Positions 44,425-55,524 of a stretch of 64,000 bases of DNA are shown piece by piece. Numbering within the stretch: the first letter of the stretch is position 1; each line of letters begins with the position of its first letter. Both the position numbers and the translations under genes were made by a program. The notes beneath the pieces were generated by a model. The model saw nothing but the letters and a program-made list of their open reading frames with translations, ran no database searches and had not been told where the DNA came from. Origin of the DNA: Flavitalea plasmicola (GTDB lineage Bacteria; Bacteroidota; Bacteroidia; Chitinophagales; Chitinophagaceae); contig NZ_JAUOTO010000002.1 of the NCBI RefSeq assembly GCF_030546645.1, positions 62,001 through 126,000 of the forward strand, read 5' to 3'.

Positions 44425-45351
44425 ATGAAGCAACTGCAGTTCCCTCATCAGACGAATTTCTATCGCGGCAAAGTAAGAGATGTCTATACCATTGCCGACA
44501 ATTGGCTGGTAATGATCGCATCGGACCGTATCTCCGCATTCGACGTCATCCTTCCCCGCCCCATCCCTTATAAAGGACAGGTATTAAATCAAATCGCTGC
44601 ATATATGCTAAAGGCTACCAGCGATATTTGTCCCAACTGGCTGGTGGATACCCCGGCTCCCAACGTTGCCATCGGCCGTAAATGCGACCCTTTTCGGGTA
44701 GAGATGGTCGTAAGGGGCAACCTGACGGGGCATGCCTGGAGGACCTACCATTCCGGCAAAAGGGAGCTTTGCGGCGTGGCCCTGCCCGAGGGCATGAAAG
44801 AAAATGACTATTTCCCCTCCCCTATCATTACGCCTTCCACCAAGGCAGAGGTGGGGCATGACGAGGACATTTCCCGCAGCGAGATCATTAGCCGGGGACT
44901 GGTGAACGAGGCGGATTACAGCCAGCTGGAGAAATATACGCTGGCCCTGTTCCAACGGGGAAAAGAGATCGCCGCCAAACAAGGGTTGATCCTCGTGGAT
45001 ACGAAATATGAATTTGGAAAGATAGGCGACACTGTCTACCTGATGGATGAGATCCATACGCCTGACAGCTCCCGTTATTTTTATGCGGAGGGCTTCGAAG
45101 AGCGTCAGCAGAAGGGCGAACGGCAGCAGCAGCTGAGCAAGGAGTTCGTCCGGGAATGGCTGATCGCAAATAATTTCATGGGCAAGGAAGGACAAACTGT
45201 CCCGGAAATGAGCGACGAATGGGTGAAAACCATTAGTGGCAGGTATATTGAACTGTATGAAAAAGTGATTGGCCAGCCCTTCAAGCCGCAGGCGCTGAGT
45301 GATGAGGAGACATACCAGCGTGCGTTGCTTTCTTTAAGCAATCTCAGCTGA
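44425..45351 (+). CDS. purC: Phosphoribosylaminoimidazole-succinocarboxamide synthase
   Basis: Joins CAIR and aspartate using ATP to make SAICAR in purine synthesis. The 308 residues have the SAICAR synthetase core: [81 protein letters not shown] and [14 protein letters not shown]. It is the ~300-residue type common in Bacteroidota and yeast, not the shorter enterobacterial form. It has its own promoter and is not linked to other pur genes here. Its stop is 12 bp from the convergent kinase gene. Confidence 0.97.
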   Translation: MKQLQFPHQTNFYRGKVRDVYTIADNWLVMIASDRISAFDVILPRPIPYKGQVLNQIAAYMLKATSDICPNWLVDTPAPNVAIGRKCDPFRVEMVVRGNLTGHAWRTYHSGKRELCGVALPEGMKENDYFPSPIITPSTKAEVGHDEDISRSEIISRGLVNEADYSQLEKYTLALFQRGKEIAAKQGLILVDTKYEFGKIGDTVYLMDEIHTPDSSRYFYAEGFEERQQKGERQQQLSKEFVREWLIANNFMGKEGQTVPEMSDEWVKTISGRYIELYEKVIGQPFKPQALSDEETYQRALLSLSNLS

Positions 45352-45363
45352 AGGCGCCTTGAT

Positions 45364-46770
45364 TCATGCGATCCCGGAAGCTGACTCTTCCCCTTTCGGC
45401 AATGTGAAAGAAAAAATGCTGCCCTTGCCGGGCTCGCTCTGGACGTGCATGCGGCCTCCATTCTTGGAAAGGAATTCCTTACACAGCATCAGGCCCAGGC
45501 CCGTGCCGGCTTCGCCATCCGTCCCTTTGGTGGTGTAATAGATGTCTTCCACCATCAGCTTCTGAATGACCTCTTCCGAGATGCCCATACCTGTATCCTG
45601 AACATACACTTCGATGTGGCTGCGCATTTCCCGGGCCTCGATGGAAATGGTGCCCTTGTCGGGCGTAAACTTGATGGCATTGGACAACAGGTTGCGCAGG
45701 ACCAGGTTGATCATATCCTTGTCGGCATAGACAAAAACCGGCCGCTCCAGCTTGCTGCGGATATAAATATTTTTTGCCTCCGCCTGCAGACGGAGCAATT
45801 GCAATACTTCATGTGTGATCTTGGAAATGTCCAGCATCTGTGGCTTTACCGCCTCTGCGTACATCTGGCTTTTTGCCCATTGCAGTAAGTTCTCCATCAA
45901 TCCCGTCGTATAGCTCAGCTCGTTGACCATATCGGGCACCAGCATCTTGATCTCATCCCCGGGCAGGTCATACCGCTGGATATTCCGGAAAAGATTACGG
46001 AGGGCATAGAGGGGGTTCTTCAGGTCATGGGCAATGATGGAAAACAGCTTGTTCTTGAGGGTATTCAGCTCCGTCAGCTGCTGGGTCTGCTCCTGCAACA
46101 GGGCGGCTTTCTCCGCGATGTCCGCCTTGTGCCGCAGGATCTTGAGGTTGCTGCGGCGCAGCTGGAAATTCTTCTCATGGCTCTCCTGCTGGAACCTGCT
46201 GTTCTCGTTCTTGATCAGCAGCAGACCGGAGAAAATGAATAAAAGCGCCAGCAGGTGGTTGAAGATAAAGAAGTAATAATGCGTTTCTTCCAGGCGATAG
46301 ATATAGGTATTCCAGAACGTGTTCTCTGAAAAATAGCAGGCCATGGATAAGGTGAAGCAAAAGATGATATTGTATAGCTTCCGGAGGAAGAAGACCGATA
46401 AGACGCCGTAAAGGACAAAAAAGAACTCGATGCCCAGGTCGATATGGACGGCATACACCACGCAGGTCATCACGGGGTACAGCGTGAAAAAACAGGTACG
46501 GCCCAGCTCATGTTGCTGATGATGGGTGAGGGTCATCACCAGCAGGCTGATGAGCGTAGGACTACAGGCGATGAGCCAGGCGTAGGCCGGCATATTCTCC
46601 TTGTTCAGCAGGATGACGATGGGAATGATGACACCTGATAGCAGCCCGACAAAATTCATGAGGTTGAAGATCCCCAGCTTCCTTTTTTCATAGCTCCCAA
46701 GAGAGGGCTTGTATCCAATGTTTTTAACATAGGACTGAAAAACGGTGATCTTCTTTACAGCCGTGTGCAT
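45364..46770 (-). CDS. Membrane-bound sensor histidine kinase
   Basis: The 468 residues have a multi-helix membrane region (~35-188, about six segments), a short coiled coil (196-240) and a HisKA/HATPase core: FSIIAHDLKNPLYALRNL (phosphoacceptor His248), the N-box NLVLRNLLSNAIKFTP, the G1 box VQDTGMGIS and GTGLGLMLCKEFLSKNGG. It has no receiver domain, and no response-regulator gene is adjacent, so it is an orphan. The kinase core is close to that of the TPR kinase at 50750. Confidence 0.92.
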   Translation of the reverse strand: MHTAVKKITVFQSYVKNIGYKPSLGSYEKRKLGIFNLMNFVGLLSGVIIPIVILLNKENMPAYAWLIACSPTLISLLVMTLTHHQQHELGRTCFFTLYPVMTCVVYAVHIDLGIEFFFVLYGVLSVFFLRKLYNIIFCFTLSMACYFSENTFWNTYIYRLEETHYYFFIFNHLLALLFIFSGLLLIKNENSRFQQESHEKNFQLRRSNLKILRHKADIAEKAALLQEQTQQLTELNTLKNKLFSIIAHDLKNPLYALRNLFRNIQRYDLPGDEIKMLVPDMVNELSYTTGLMENLLQWAKSQMYAEAVKPQMLDISKITHEVLQLLRLQAEAKNIYIRSKLERPVFVYADKDMINLVLRNLLSNAIKFTPDKGTISIEAREMRSHIEVYVQDTGMGISEEVIQKLMVEDIYYTTKGTDGEAGTGLGLMLCKEFLSKNGGRMHVQSEPGKGSIFSFTLPKGEESASGIA

Positions 46771-46971
46771 GGTATCAGAGCCTTAAGGGTTTTGCGCTAA
46801 TCAGATAAGTGATTAAACGTACAAATTACAGTTTTATTTAGATTGACCACTACGAAAAAATAAAGCATGCGCATTTAAATGCCGAAGCCCCTTAATATTA
46901 TCATACGAAATAATATATCCGCGGAAATAGGACAAAAATTCCTCTCGTATAGAAATTTCACGAATGTGTTG

Positions 46972-48039
46972 TCAAGATTGGAGGGGTTCTTCCCCCGACG
47001 AAGGCGGGGCCAGGGACGGACGCAAGCGGGCTTTTGACTTATTGAAGAAATGCGCGCCTTTATCGATGCCTTTCCGCCGCACCTTTTGCTCAGCCTCGGG
47101 AAGGTGGATGGTCTCCTGGCAGGACGGGCTGCAGCAGCCGTCGTAGCGGGCGGCGCAATCGGCACATTGAATAAATAAAAGGTGACAGCCCTCATTCCGG
47201 CAGTTGGTATGGGTGTCGGCGGGCTGGCCGCACTGGTGGCAGCGGGCAATGATCTCATCGCTGATGCGTTCTCCCAGGCGGCCGTCGAAGACAAAATTCT
47301 TGCCCCTGAACTTGTTTTCCAGCCCCTTTTCCTTTACGGTGTTGGCATAATGAATGATGCCACCTTCCAGGTGGAAGACATTGTTGAAGCCTTTATGGAG
47401 CAGGTAAGCGCTGGCTTTTTCACAGCGGATGCCTCCCGTACAGTACATGATGATGTTCTTTTCCTTATGCTCCTCCAGCATGCCGGCGGACATGGGGAGC
47501 TGGTCCCTGAAGGTATCGGAAGGCACTTCCAGCGCTTTGTCGAAATGACCGACCTCGTATTCATAATGGTTCCGCATGTCGATGACGATGGTGTCCGGGT
47601 CGTCCGTCAGCCGGTTGAACTGCTCCGCATCCACATATCTACCTTTCTTTCCCATATCGAAAGATGGATCGTCGATCCCGTCGGCCACGATCTTTTCCCG
47701 TACTTTTATCTTCAGCACCCAGAACGACCTGCCATCGTCATCCACCGCAATGTTGAGGCGAAGGTCTTCCAGTCCGGCGAGGCCGCGCAGGTAGGCGGCC
47801 AGGCTGTCGAAATTGGACCGGGGCACGCTGATCTGGGCGTTGATCCCTTCGGCGGCGACGTAGATCCGGCCAAAGACTTTTTTATCCTCCAGGGCTATAT
47901 ACAGCTCGTCGCGGAACTTCGGGGGGTCAGCAACGGGAAAATAACGGTAAAAAGAGAGGGTAATGCGGGGTTCGGTCTCCTGGTATAATCGTGCTTTCAG
48001 CTCCTTTTGGGAAACTCTGTTGTGTAAAGCGGCGGCCAT
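46972..48039 (-). CDS. trhO: tRNA uridine(34) hydroxylase TrhO (rhodanese family)
   Basis: The 355 residues start at ATG 48039 ([18 protein letters not shown]); upstream sequence in frame is Trp/Gly-rich and not coding. An N-terminal ferredoxin-like domain ([17 protein letters not shown]) precedes a rhodanese domain ([23 protein letters not shown]) with active-site [14 protein letters not shown] (Cys200, with Cys206). A Cys-rich tail follows ([22 protein letters not shown]). TrhO makes 5-hydroxyuridine at the wobble position using O2. It precedes, in opposite direction to none, the DUF5686 gene by 25 bp on the same strand. Confidence 0.95.
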   Translation of the reverse strand: MAAALHNRVSQKELKARLYQETEPRITLSFYRYFPVADPPKFRDELYIALEDKKVFGRIYVAAEGINAQISVPRSNFDSLAAYLRGLAGLEDLRLNIAVDDDGRSFWVLKIKVREKIVADGIDDPSFDMGKKGRYVDAEQFNRLTDDPDTIVIDMRNHYEYEVGHFDKALEVPSDTFRDQLPMSAGMLEEHKEKNIIMYCTGGIRCEKASAYLLHKGFNNVFHLEGGIIHYANTVKEKGLENKFRGKNFVFDGRLGERISDEIIARCHQCGQPADTHTNCRNEGCHLLFIQCADCAARYDGCCSPSCQETIHLPEAEQKVRRKGIDKGAHFFNKSKARLRPSLAPPSSGEEPLQS

Positions 48040-48064
48040 GCCGCGAAGATACGAAATTTCGAAT

Positions 48065-50611
48065 TTACCGTCTCCTGGCCCGGAAGGCTGATCCCAGGAG
48101 TCCACCCAGCCCCAGCCGCACGCCCGTCTGCCCATAATGACCATTGAGAAAGGACGCCACCACATCCACCCGGAAAAGCTTGAGGATATTCTCCAGCCCG
48201 CCGAAGACTTCCGTATAGTTGTTATCCTGGTTGACATAAAAGGCATTGGAGCCTGCCACGAGATACCAGTTCAGCCGGCGGAAAAGGGGGATCTTATTGG
48301 TCAGCAAGCCATTGAAATGATGCTCGATATGCCCTGTGGCATAAAATGCGGCCGTCGTGCTGTTGCCATAATATGGGGCCAGCTGAAAGCCGTTGAGATA
48401 TTGATTGGCAATGATGGTCTGGTTGCCATTGAAATGCTGGTAATCCTGGATAAAAACACTGCGGTCATTGATGAATCCGCCGATCCCCAGGTTATACCGT
48501 AGCAGACCTTTTAGCCTGAAATTCACATCATCCCACACGGAGAACTGCCATTTGTCAAAATTGACGTCGCTGCCCAGCAGACCGCTCCAGCCCTTTTGAT
48601 AAGCGAGGGAGAAGGTGGGGTATTTGCTTCCAATCGCAACCCTGCGGCCGGGGAATTCGATGAAGCGCTGCCCGGGCTGGTATTCGACCTCCACCCCGGA
48701 CAGGACGGCCTGGTGTCTTGGGAACTGGCTGCTGAGCTTTTCAAAGGGGTAGTTGGGCGTAAATTCCCTGTCCTTGTATTTAATGAGCGAATAGCCCGTG
48801 GTATTATTGATGGGCAGCCGGTCCTCATAGGCGGCGTTCGCTTTTATCACCAGCCCGTTGTCCATGTGTACGGTGTAGTCCAGCCGGCCAAACCACTGCT
48901 CATAGATCTTCATGTAATTGCGCCTGAATAAGAGGGTATACAGGCTGTTGACGTATTCGTAAATAGGTCGATGGGGGTTGAACTGTTCGACACGCCGGCC
49001 CCCGGAGAGGCTCCAGGTCTGGCCCAGCGAGGAGAGGTCGTCTCCTTCTCCTATGACGGACCGCCGGCGCAGTGAAAGGGCGGCCCAGGCATTCAGGCGC
49101 GTGTTGTGGAAACCATACCGGATATGAGGGTCCAAAGCCAGCACACTTGCGCCTTTATTGAAAGATCTGGACAAGGAACCATCGATGTTGGCATTGATCC
49201 CCTCCACCGTATTGTATCCCATGTTCGGCAGTAATGGCTGCATTTCATATCGGAAAGGAAAGGGTTGGCGGAAATTGCTGCGATTGAAGCCTTTGGTGAG
49301 GATCTGGTTGAGCTTTACGGGCCCCTGCCGGGTCAGCATGGAATCGCGGTTCCTTTTCGACCCCGCGGAGTCCAGGCCGCTCCTGTAGATGCTGTCCCGG
49401 ATCGTATAGTTGGTGGCCTCCTCCGGCTCCAGGGGCACAGGGCGGATGGAATCCCAGTAAGCCCGGGTCTTCTTATTGGCCGCCGTATCGTACTTCATCA
49501 GGACGTTGTTGAACCATCTTTTGCGCCAGCGGGGGGCGACGTCATAGTTATTGTATACGTTGAGAAAATTACCTACGGCGTCGAAGCCCATGATATTGAA
49601 AGTAAAATACACCACCTGGTCCTTCACCTGCCAGACGTTGTCCCCGATGGGCGCATGGATCTGGCGGATGGACAGGGTATCCAGCATTTCCAGCTGTGAT
49701 TCCTTCACCAGCAGCAGATCAAGGCCATGGATCCTCCACTCTCCTTCTATGATGTCGATGGTGCCGGAGAACAGGGGTTCATATTTCCGGCGGGGGATCA
49801 CCTGGATCTTATTGACCTCTTTGCCGTCTTCGAAAAAAGAGCCGAGGTACTTATAGCGGTAGTAATGAAGGGCGGATTCGGCGATGGGTGAGATGAAGCC
49901 CCGGGGGTTCAGCTGCCGGGGCAGCACATAGACATTGTTATTATAGAAGCTGATGAACGTAGGGACGCTGAAGCCATAGCCGTTGGAGCCGCTCTCCCTA
50001 CCGGAAAGCACTTCCAGCTTGATCTTTTCAGGTCTCCGCTTGTAGGACAGCTTTGTCAGGGATTCAGAGAGATAGATGATCCCCTTGCCGGCCGAGTCGA
50101 CGCCCATCTCCTGCTTGTCCTTTTCCTCTATTTTCTGGCCAAATACTCTTTTTGGGACCTTCCGGCTTTTGACCAGGGTCTTGATATAGGCTTCGCAGGT
50201 GAAGGAGTCCAGTGGCGCTTCATAATCCTTCCGTTTTTTGATGGCGTGCCGGATGATCTCGTAGGCCGGGTCTTCTCCGCCGGGGCGGACGACAACATCC
50301 GCCATGCTGAGCTGCTGAAGGGAGAGGCTGAAGTCAACCTTTTGGCTTTCCTGCCCTACGGTGATCTTCTTTTCCTGGCGGGTATACCCTACGTACTGGC
50401 ATACCAGCGTATAGGCGCCGGGGGAAAGGTCCAGGAAATATTTGCCCTCATTATTGGCCGTGACGCCGCGGGTGCTGCCTTTAACCAGGATGGACGCATA
50501 AGCCAGGAAATTGCCTTTATCGTCCGTCACGGATCCGGAGATCCGGACTGCGCGGGCATCGGGAAGCACAGTACAATAACACAGTAGTAGCAGGATCAGG
50601 GACTTTTGCAT
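48065..50611 (-). CDS. DUF5686 outer membrane protein with carboxypeptidase-like domain
   Basis: An 848-residue protein. The ATG at 50611 ([21 protein letters not shown]) begins a signal peptide and is preferred over an earlier in-frame start. A CarboxypepD_reg-like domain ([41 protein letters not shown]) precedes a long DUF5686 region ([23 protein letters not shown] to the barrel-like end [13 protein letters not shown]). The C-terminal part looks like an outer-membrane barrel. The function is not known. It is transcribed toward trhO with a 25-bp gap, so the two probably share a transcript. Confidence 0.88.
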   Translation of the reverse strand: MQKSLILLLLCYCTVLPDARAVRISGSVTDDKGNFLAYASILVKGSTRGVTANNEGKYFLDLSPGAYTLVCQYVGYTRQEKKITVGQESQKVDFSLSLQQLSMADVVVRPGGEDPAYEIIRHAIKKRKDYEAPLDSFTCEAYIKTLVKSRKVPKRVFGQKIEEKDKQEMGVDSAGKGIIYLSESLTKLSYKRRPEKIKLEVLSGRESGSNGYGFSVPTFISFYNNNVYVLPRQLNPRGFISPIAESALHYYRYKYLGSFFEDGKEVNKIQVIPRRKYEPLFSGTIDIIEGEWRIHGLDLLLVKESQLEMLDTLSIRQIHAPIGDNVWQVKDQVVYFTFNIMGFDAVGNFLNVYNNYDVAPRWRKRWFNNVLMKYDTAANKKTRAYWDSIRPVPLEPEEATNYTIRDSIYRSGLDSAGSKRNRDSMLTRQGPVKLNQILTKGFNRSNFRQPFPFRYEMQPLLPNMGYNTVEGINANIDGSLSRSFNKGASVLALDPHIRYGFHNTRLNAWAALSLRRRSVIGEGDDLSSLGQTWSLSGGRRVEQFNPHRPIYEYVNSLYTLLFRRNYMKIYEQWFGRLDYTVHMDNGLVIKANAAYEDRLPINNTTGYSLIKYKDREFTPNYPFEKLSSQFPRHQAVLSGVEVEYQPGQRFIEFPGRRVAIGSKYPTFSLAYQKGWSGLLGSDVNFDKWQFSVWDDVNFRLKGLLRYNLGIGGFINDRSVFIQDYQHFNGNQTIIANQYLNGFQLAPYYGNSTTAAFYATGHIEHHFNGLLTNKIPLFRRLNWYLVAGSNAFYVNQDNNYTEVFGGLENILKLFRVDVVASFLNGHYGQTGVRLGLGGLLGSAFRARRR

Positions 50612-50749
50612 GGGCGGGTTCAGCGTTATCGGGCGAATATAAGCAACCCCTTGCGAACGTATGCCGAAATTGTCTTTACGGCATATTTTATACAAATATG
50701 GTTACTACTTATTAAGATAATTTCATATTTTACGACAAATCCAAACACG

Positions 50750-52678
50750 TTGTACCCCCGAATCCCTACCCTTATTTACATACTGCTGCTGGTGTGCCCC
50801 TTCCTTTCAATGGCGCAGCCTTTCGACATTCATAGCCTGCTGGTGAAATTGCAGGCTGCACAGCAAGATACCGACAGGGTGAATCTCAGCTACGCAGTTT
50901 CCCGGTACTATTGGAATAAAGATCCTGACAGCGCCCTGTTGATGGGATCGCAGGCGCTGGCGACTGCTGAAAAGGCGCATTATGAGAAAGGGATGGCCCT
51001 TGCCTACCTCACCGAAGGCGTCGCGCTCGGCACGAAAGGACAATACCCCGAAGCCCTGCAGTGCCACCTGCAGGCGCTGAGGATCAGCGAAAAGCTGCAT
51101 ATGGAAGGGCTTACAGGGAATAATTATTCGAATATCGGTATTGTATATGCGGCCATGAAAGATTACCCCAGGGCGCTGCAATATTTCCGGATGGCCTTGC
51201 AGATAGCCGAACATGACAAAGCCGACACGACCCGGACAGGGGTAGCTGTTATGCTCATCAATATGGGCGACGTCTTCAAAAACGACCATAAGTTCGACTC
51301 GGCCCTGGATTATAATGAACGTGCCCGCCGGCTCGTCGAGCAGGCGCATGATTCGATGAACCTTTCGGTGGTCCTGCTCAATATGGGGGATGATTACCTC
51401 AACCTGCATCAGACCGGCAAGGCTTTGAGCTGCCTGACGCAGGCACTGCAAATTTCGGAGAAGCTGGGAGACGAGGAAGGGATCGCCTGGGTATATAATT
51501 CCCTTGCACAGGTGTATTACCAATCCGGGGGATACGAAGCCAGCATCCGGAGTGCGGCCATGAGCCTGGAGAAAGCGCAGGACCTGCATCTGCCCGAAAT
51601 CATTAAAGAATCCTGTCACAGTCTGTATGCCGGGTATAAGGCGCTTAAAAGATCCGATCTGGCCCTTTATTACCGGAATCGCGAGATCGCCGTGAACGAC
51701 AGCCTTTACACACTGGAAAAAGAAAAGCAGGTGAAAAGCCTGCAATCGGGCTATGAGCTGGAGAAAAAACAGCACCAGATCGACCTGTTGAACAAGGACA
51801 GGATCATCCGGGAAAATGAGCTGGCCCGGGACAGCGTAAAGCGTTTCCTGTACCTTACCCTCGCCGTCGTCCTGGGGCTCGGCTGTTTTTTCCTGTACAG
51901 AAGCAATTTCCAGAAGCAGCGGCTCAACCGGATGCTGAAAAGCCGCAATGAAGAGATCCGGAAGAAGAACATGCAGCTGGAAGAGATCAACCATGTCAAG
52001 AATAAATTGCTGTCCATCATCGGCCATGACCTGAGAAGCCCTATCGCCACCCTGCAGGGCTTCGTCGATCTGCTGCAGCAGTCGGCACTTTCGCAGGAGC
52101 AGATCCTCCATTTCAGCGGGAAGATGAGTGAAAGCCTGGTGGGCACCTCACAGCTGTTGAACAACCTGCTGCACTGGGCCAAAAGCCAGATGGAGGGCAT
52201 GCAGGTGAATGCCCGTGACATCGATGTGCGCACCCTCATCGGGCAAAATAAACGCCTGGCGCAAGGCCGGGCCGAGAAAAAGCAGGTGGTGCTGCTGTCG
52301 GAAGAAGCGACGTCCCCAGTGATGGCATTTGCGGATGAGGTCATGGTGGACCTGGTCATCCGCAACCTGGTGGAGAATGCAATCAAATTTTGCGGGCCGG
52401 CGGATACGATCAGTCTATCCACCCTTGCCGGCGAAGCGAACGTTGCGGTGACAATAAAGGACACCGGGCAGGGAATAGCGGCAGCGGACCACGATAAGAT
52501 ATTTAACCAATCCGTCTCCTATACTACCGCGGGCACTGCCCGGGAAAAAGGCAGCGGCCTGGGGCTATTCCTCTGCAAGGAGCTGGTGGAGAAGAACGGA
52601 GGCAGGATCTGGTTCGAGAGTGAGCCTGGCAAAGGCACCTCCTTCACATTCACCCTGCCCGCCGCAGATCCGCGCTAA
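50750..52678 (+). CDS. TPR-containing sensor histidine kinase
   Basis: From a TTG at 50750, 642 residues: a signal-like segment (IPTLIYILLLVCPFLSMAQP), about six TPR units (LAYLTEGVALGTKGQYPEALQCHLQAL, NNYSNIGIVYAAMKDYPRALQYF), a coiled coil, one transmembrane helix (FLYLTLAVVLGLGCFFLYR) and a HisKA/HATPase core (LLSIIGHDLRSPIATLQGF; LVIRNLVENAIKFCGP; KGSGLGLFLCKELVEKNGG). No in-frame ATG precedes the signal peptide; the frame could extend to 50606, but that would overlap the divergent DUF5686 gene. It has no receiver or DNA-binding domain and is an orphan kinase. Confidence 0.9.
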   Translation: MYPRIPTLIYILLLVCPFLSMAQPFDIHSLLVKLQAAQQDTDRVNLSYAVSRYYWNKDPDSALLMGSQALATAEKAHYEKGMALAYLTEGVALGTKGQYPEALQCHLQALRISEKLHMEGLTGNNYSNIGIVYAAMKDYPRALQYFRMALQIAEHDKADTTRTGVAVMLINMGDVFKNDHKFDSALDYNERARRLVEQAHDSMNLSVVLLNMGDDYLNLHQTGKALSCLTQALQISEKLGDEEGIAWVYNSLAQVYYQSGGYEASIRSAAMSLEKAQDLHLPEIIKESCHSLYAGYKALKRSDLALYYRNREIAVNDSLYTLEKEKQVKSLQSGYELEKKQHQIDLLNKDRIIRENELARDSVKRFLYLTLAVVLGLGCFFLYRSNFQKQRLNRMLKSRNEEIRKKNMQLEEINHVKNKLLSIIGHDLRSPIATLQGFVDLLQQSALSQEQILHFSGKMSESLVGTSQLLNNLLHWAKSQMEGMQVNARDIDVRTLIGQNKRLAQGRAEKKQVVLLSEEATSPVMAFADEVMVDLVIRNLVENAIKFCGPADTISLSTLAGEANVAVTIKDTGQGIAAADHDKIFNQSVSYTTAGTAREKGSGLGLFLCKELVEKNGGRIWFESEPGKGTSFTFTLPAADPR

Positions 52679-53025
52679 GCGGAACGCCTGCGATGGATAT
52701 AGCTTCCCGTGAGGGCGGCCCCTCCGCCTACCAGCGCCCCTACCAGGGCAGTAATAAGGATCAGCAGGACCGTAGAGCCACCCAGGGGGAGGAGTACGGC
52801 GATCTTCTTCGAAAGAATGCTGTTGTTTGGCGCGTCCATCGCCCAGGAAAGCAGCGTCCACAACAGGAAAAGGCCCAGGAAGCCGGCGAGGAAGGAGATG
52901 CCAGGCCGTTGAGGTATCAGGGCGCTGACAAGAAAGGCGGCCAGCGCAAAGCCCCACCAGGGCAGGTAAAGTCCGCAGACAAAGCTCAGCAATGCGATCA
53001 GGAGTGTCGTTATAATGAATTTCAT
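52675..53025 (-). CDS. Small four-helix membrane protein
   Basis: The 116 residues are mostly hydrophobic, with four likely transmembrane segments (IITTLLIALLSFVCGLYL, WWGFALAAFLVSALIP, GISFLAGFLGLFLLWTLL, STVLLILITALVGALVGGGAAL). No family is recognised. It overlaps the penicillin acylase stop/start region by 4 bp (53022-53025), so the two are translationally coupled. Its own end overlaps the convergent kinase gene by 4 bp. Confidence 0.8.
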   Translation of the reverse strand: MKFIITTLLIALLSFVCGLYLPWWGFALAAFLVSALIPQRPGISFLAGFLGLFLLWTLLSWAMDAPNNSILSKKIAVLLPLGGSTVLLILITALVGALVGGGAALTGSYIHRRRSA

Positions 53026-55475
53026 TGGTTACCGGGTTTTAAGTGCAAGGTCCATTTGATCCTTTTATCTCTAATCTCGCTCATATCCATCACCCAAAGG
53101 GGGTAGTATTTACCGGAAGCCCAGCTGTCGATGAACGTGTCGTAATAGGGGCTGCCGGGGTTGCCACTCTGACCACCCGGATATACTCCATAGGCTTCCG
53201 TTTTGTTGGTCAGCTGTACGATCATGCGCCAGCTGGGGCCGTGGAATTGTTTGGCGGCATTGATGCAATGGGTGCCACCGCCGATGTTCAGGTGCGTACG
53301 GCTCAGCGCCGGCAAGCGTAGCAGGTGGCGGGCCCAGGTGTCCTTGAATTTACTCCAGGTGGCTTTGTTATGCTGACCGACCGCCACCAGATCGGGAACG
53401 GACTTCAGAAAGGCGGCGGTGACCACCTGCTGAAGGGTTTCTTTTTCGGCCGTATTGATATTATCGATAAAGGGGTAGGTGGAATCTTTCAGCAAAGCTT
53501 CCAGCAGGGCACTTTCGAAAGGGCGCATCAGGGGCAGCGTATATTTTGCAAACTCGTCGTCATAGATCTCTTTCTGCAGATGATCCCACCAGCATTTGAA
53601 GATCACGGGCCCTTGTTCATCGGGGTCGTTGCGGAGCTTCCACAGCTTGAACTGGTTGAGATAGCCTTTCCCTGTCTCGTCCAATTGCGATTCCTGTATA
53701 TTGCGCAGGAGGAGGGGTTTGGCCATTTCCGCGAATACGTCATAGTTCTCCGTCTGCAGCTTCATCATATCGGCTGGGGTGATGGAGCTCATCTGGTTCA
53801 GCATGCGATTGATCAGCAGGCCCCGGTAGGGAGGGAAATCGCTGCCAAGAAAGTAAGGATAGCTTGTATCCACGGGCACCTGGTTCGCACTGCTGACGAA
53901 CCCCCTGTCAGGGTCGATCATGTTGGGGTTCCTGTCGGCGGGGATCGTATCCTTCCACATATAGGAGCTGTCCTCCCCGGGCATCACATATAGACCCTGT
54001 CCTTTCCATTTCCCGGGGAATTCACCCTGCTGCCAGATGGCGACCTGGCCGTTCTTGGCGGCAAAGACGAAATTCTGTCCGGGGCATTTGAAATGAGCCA
54101 GCGCATTTTTGTAGTCGTCGTAGTTGGCGGCGCCCTGCAGCCGTCCGAAGGTGGCCAGCTCGTTGGAAGGGATGTCGGCCTGCCAGTGTACTGCGTAGCT
54201 GCCGGTCGGGGCCGTGTTGGCAAAACCATTGAACGTCGGGTCGTACATCACGGGGCCGAAGACCGTGCTGACCACCGTATCGTAGAAATCCGGCATTCCT
54301 TTGATCCTGATGGTATCGACCCGGCTCTCCACGGTTCGCCAGGCGCTGTCGAACCAGTATTCCCTTCTTTTATCATCCTTGAACTTAATGCGGTAATAGT
54401 CACGGACATCCCTACCTGCATTGGTGACGCCCCACGCGCAGCTGTCATTGAAGCCAATGACGATGTAGGGCGCGCCCGGGAATGACACGCCATAGACATT
54501 GTAGTTAGGCGTCCTTATCTGCATCTGGTACCAGATGGCTGGCAGATTCGTGCTCAAATGCGGATCGTTGCAAAGGATGGGGCTCCCGCTGAGGGTCTTC
54601 TTTCCACTCACGGCCCAGTTGTTGCTGCCATTGCTTTTCTCCGGCTTCATTTCCATGGCGGTGACAGTGTCCTTGTTATTGAAATAAAGCGAGTCGGCCG
54701 TTGCAGGCGGCCTGGGCAGCTTCAGGGGAGGCAGGAAATGTGTGCCTTTGGGAATAATGGGATCGGCGCTGTCTATGACGGCGGGATAGAGCTTAGCGAG
54801 GTCTTCCTTACTGAAAATGCTTTTGGCATTGGTCATTTCGAAATCGTTGTCCCTGCTTGCCAGGTCGAAGGCCATGTATTTGACGAAGAGGGCGATCTTC
54901 AGGTTGCTCCAGGGTTCCGGCCGGTAGTTCAGCAGCTTGTATTCCAGGGGCAGCTCGCCCGCCTTCATATTACTGATGTAGTCGTTGACGCCGGCCGTAT
55001 AGGCATCGCAATCTTTTTTGGTGGTGCTGTCCTTCTCCATTTCTTCCACGGCTTTTTTGGCGGCCTCCACCATCCCCAGCCTGCGCATGCTGCGGTCGTA
55101 TTTCAGGATATTGTCGTTCTCTCCGGACCCTAATACTTCACTCAGCCTTCCTGCGGCAGCAAAGGTCTGAAACTCCATTTGCCAGAGCCGGAACTTTGCG
55201 TGCAGGTAACCTTGTATGTAACAGGCGTCGGACTCGCTGTTGGCATATACGTGGGGAACCAGGTATTGGTCGAAGTAGACGCTGGCCCTGTCTTTTAGCC
55301 CGGGCAGCGCCAGGTCGCCCGTAAAGCTTTTGTCCACGTCCTCTGCATTCTGCCAGAAACCATGCTGTGGACTGAGGAATTTGCCCAGGGGTGGCAGCTT
55401 GCCCCACTGGTTGTCGAGAAAGAAGATAAGGGCTGTGGTTAACAGCAAAGAAAGTAGGAAAGGGATTATACGCAT
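53022..55475 (-). CDS. Penicillin acylase family amidohydrolase
   Basis: An N-terminal nucleophile (Ntn) hydrolase of 817 residues that cleaves amide bonds after self-processing. It has a signal segment (IIPFLLSLLLTTALIFFL), an alpha-subunit region and the junction SNGSNNWAVSG, where Ser284 is the expected nucleophile, followed by the beta-subunit (LCNDPHLSTNLPAIWYQM, VIGFNDSCAWGVTNAG). Physiological substrates of such enzymes (beta-lactams, acyl-homoserine lactones, others) cannot be told from sequence. It overlaps the small membrane protein gene, which is read downstream. Confidence 0.93.
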   Translation of the reverse strand: MRIIPFLLSLLLTTALIFFLDNQWGKLPPLGKFLSPQHGFWQNAEDVDKSFTGDLALPGLKDRASVYFDQYLVPHVYANSESDACYIQGYLHAKFRLWQMEFQTFAAAGRLSEVLGSGENDNILKYDRSMRRLGMVEAAKKAVEEMEKDSTTKKDCDAYTAGVNDYISNMKAGELPLEYKLLNYRPEPWSNLKIALFVKYMAFDLASRDNDFEMTNAKSIFSKEDLAKLYPAVIDSADPIIPKGTHFLPPLKLPRPPATADSLYFNNKDTVTAMEMKPEKSNGSNNWAVSGKKTLSGSPILCNDPHLSTNLPAIWYQMQIRTPNYNVYGVSFPGAPYIVIGFNDSCAWGVTNAGRDVRDYYRIKFKDDKRREYWFDSAWRTVESRVDTIRIKGMPDFYDTVVSTVFGPVMYDPTFNGFANTAPTGSYAVHWQADIPSNELATFGRLQGAANYDDYKNALAHFKCPGQNFVFAAKNGQVAIWQQGEFPGKWKGQGLYVMPGEDSSYMWKDTIPADRNPNMIDPDRGFVSSANQVPVDTSYPYFLGSDFPPYRGLLINRMLNQMSSITPADMMKLQTENYDVFAEMAKPLLLRNIQESQLDETGKGYLNQFKLWKLRNDPDEQGPVIFKCWWDHLQKEIYDDEFAKYTLPLMRPFESALLEALLKDSTYPFIDNINTAEKETLQQVVTAAFLKSVPDLVAVGQHNKATWSKFKDTWARHLLRLPALSRTHLNIGGGTHCINAAKQFHGPSWRMIVQLTNKTEAYGVYPGGQSGNPGSPYYDTFIDSWASGKYYPLWVMDMSEIRDKRIKWTLHLKPGNQ

Positions 55476-55524
55476 AACCTAAAAGTAGTATTTTTTTGAA
55501 TTAGGTATGTGTATACGCCGGAAA

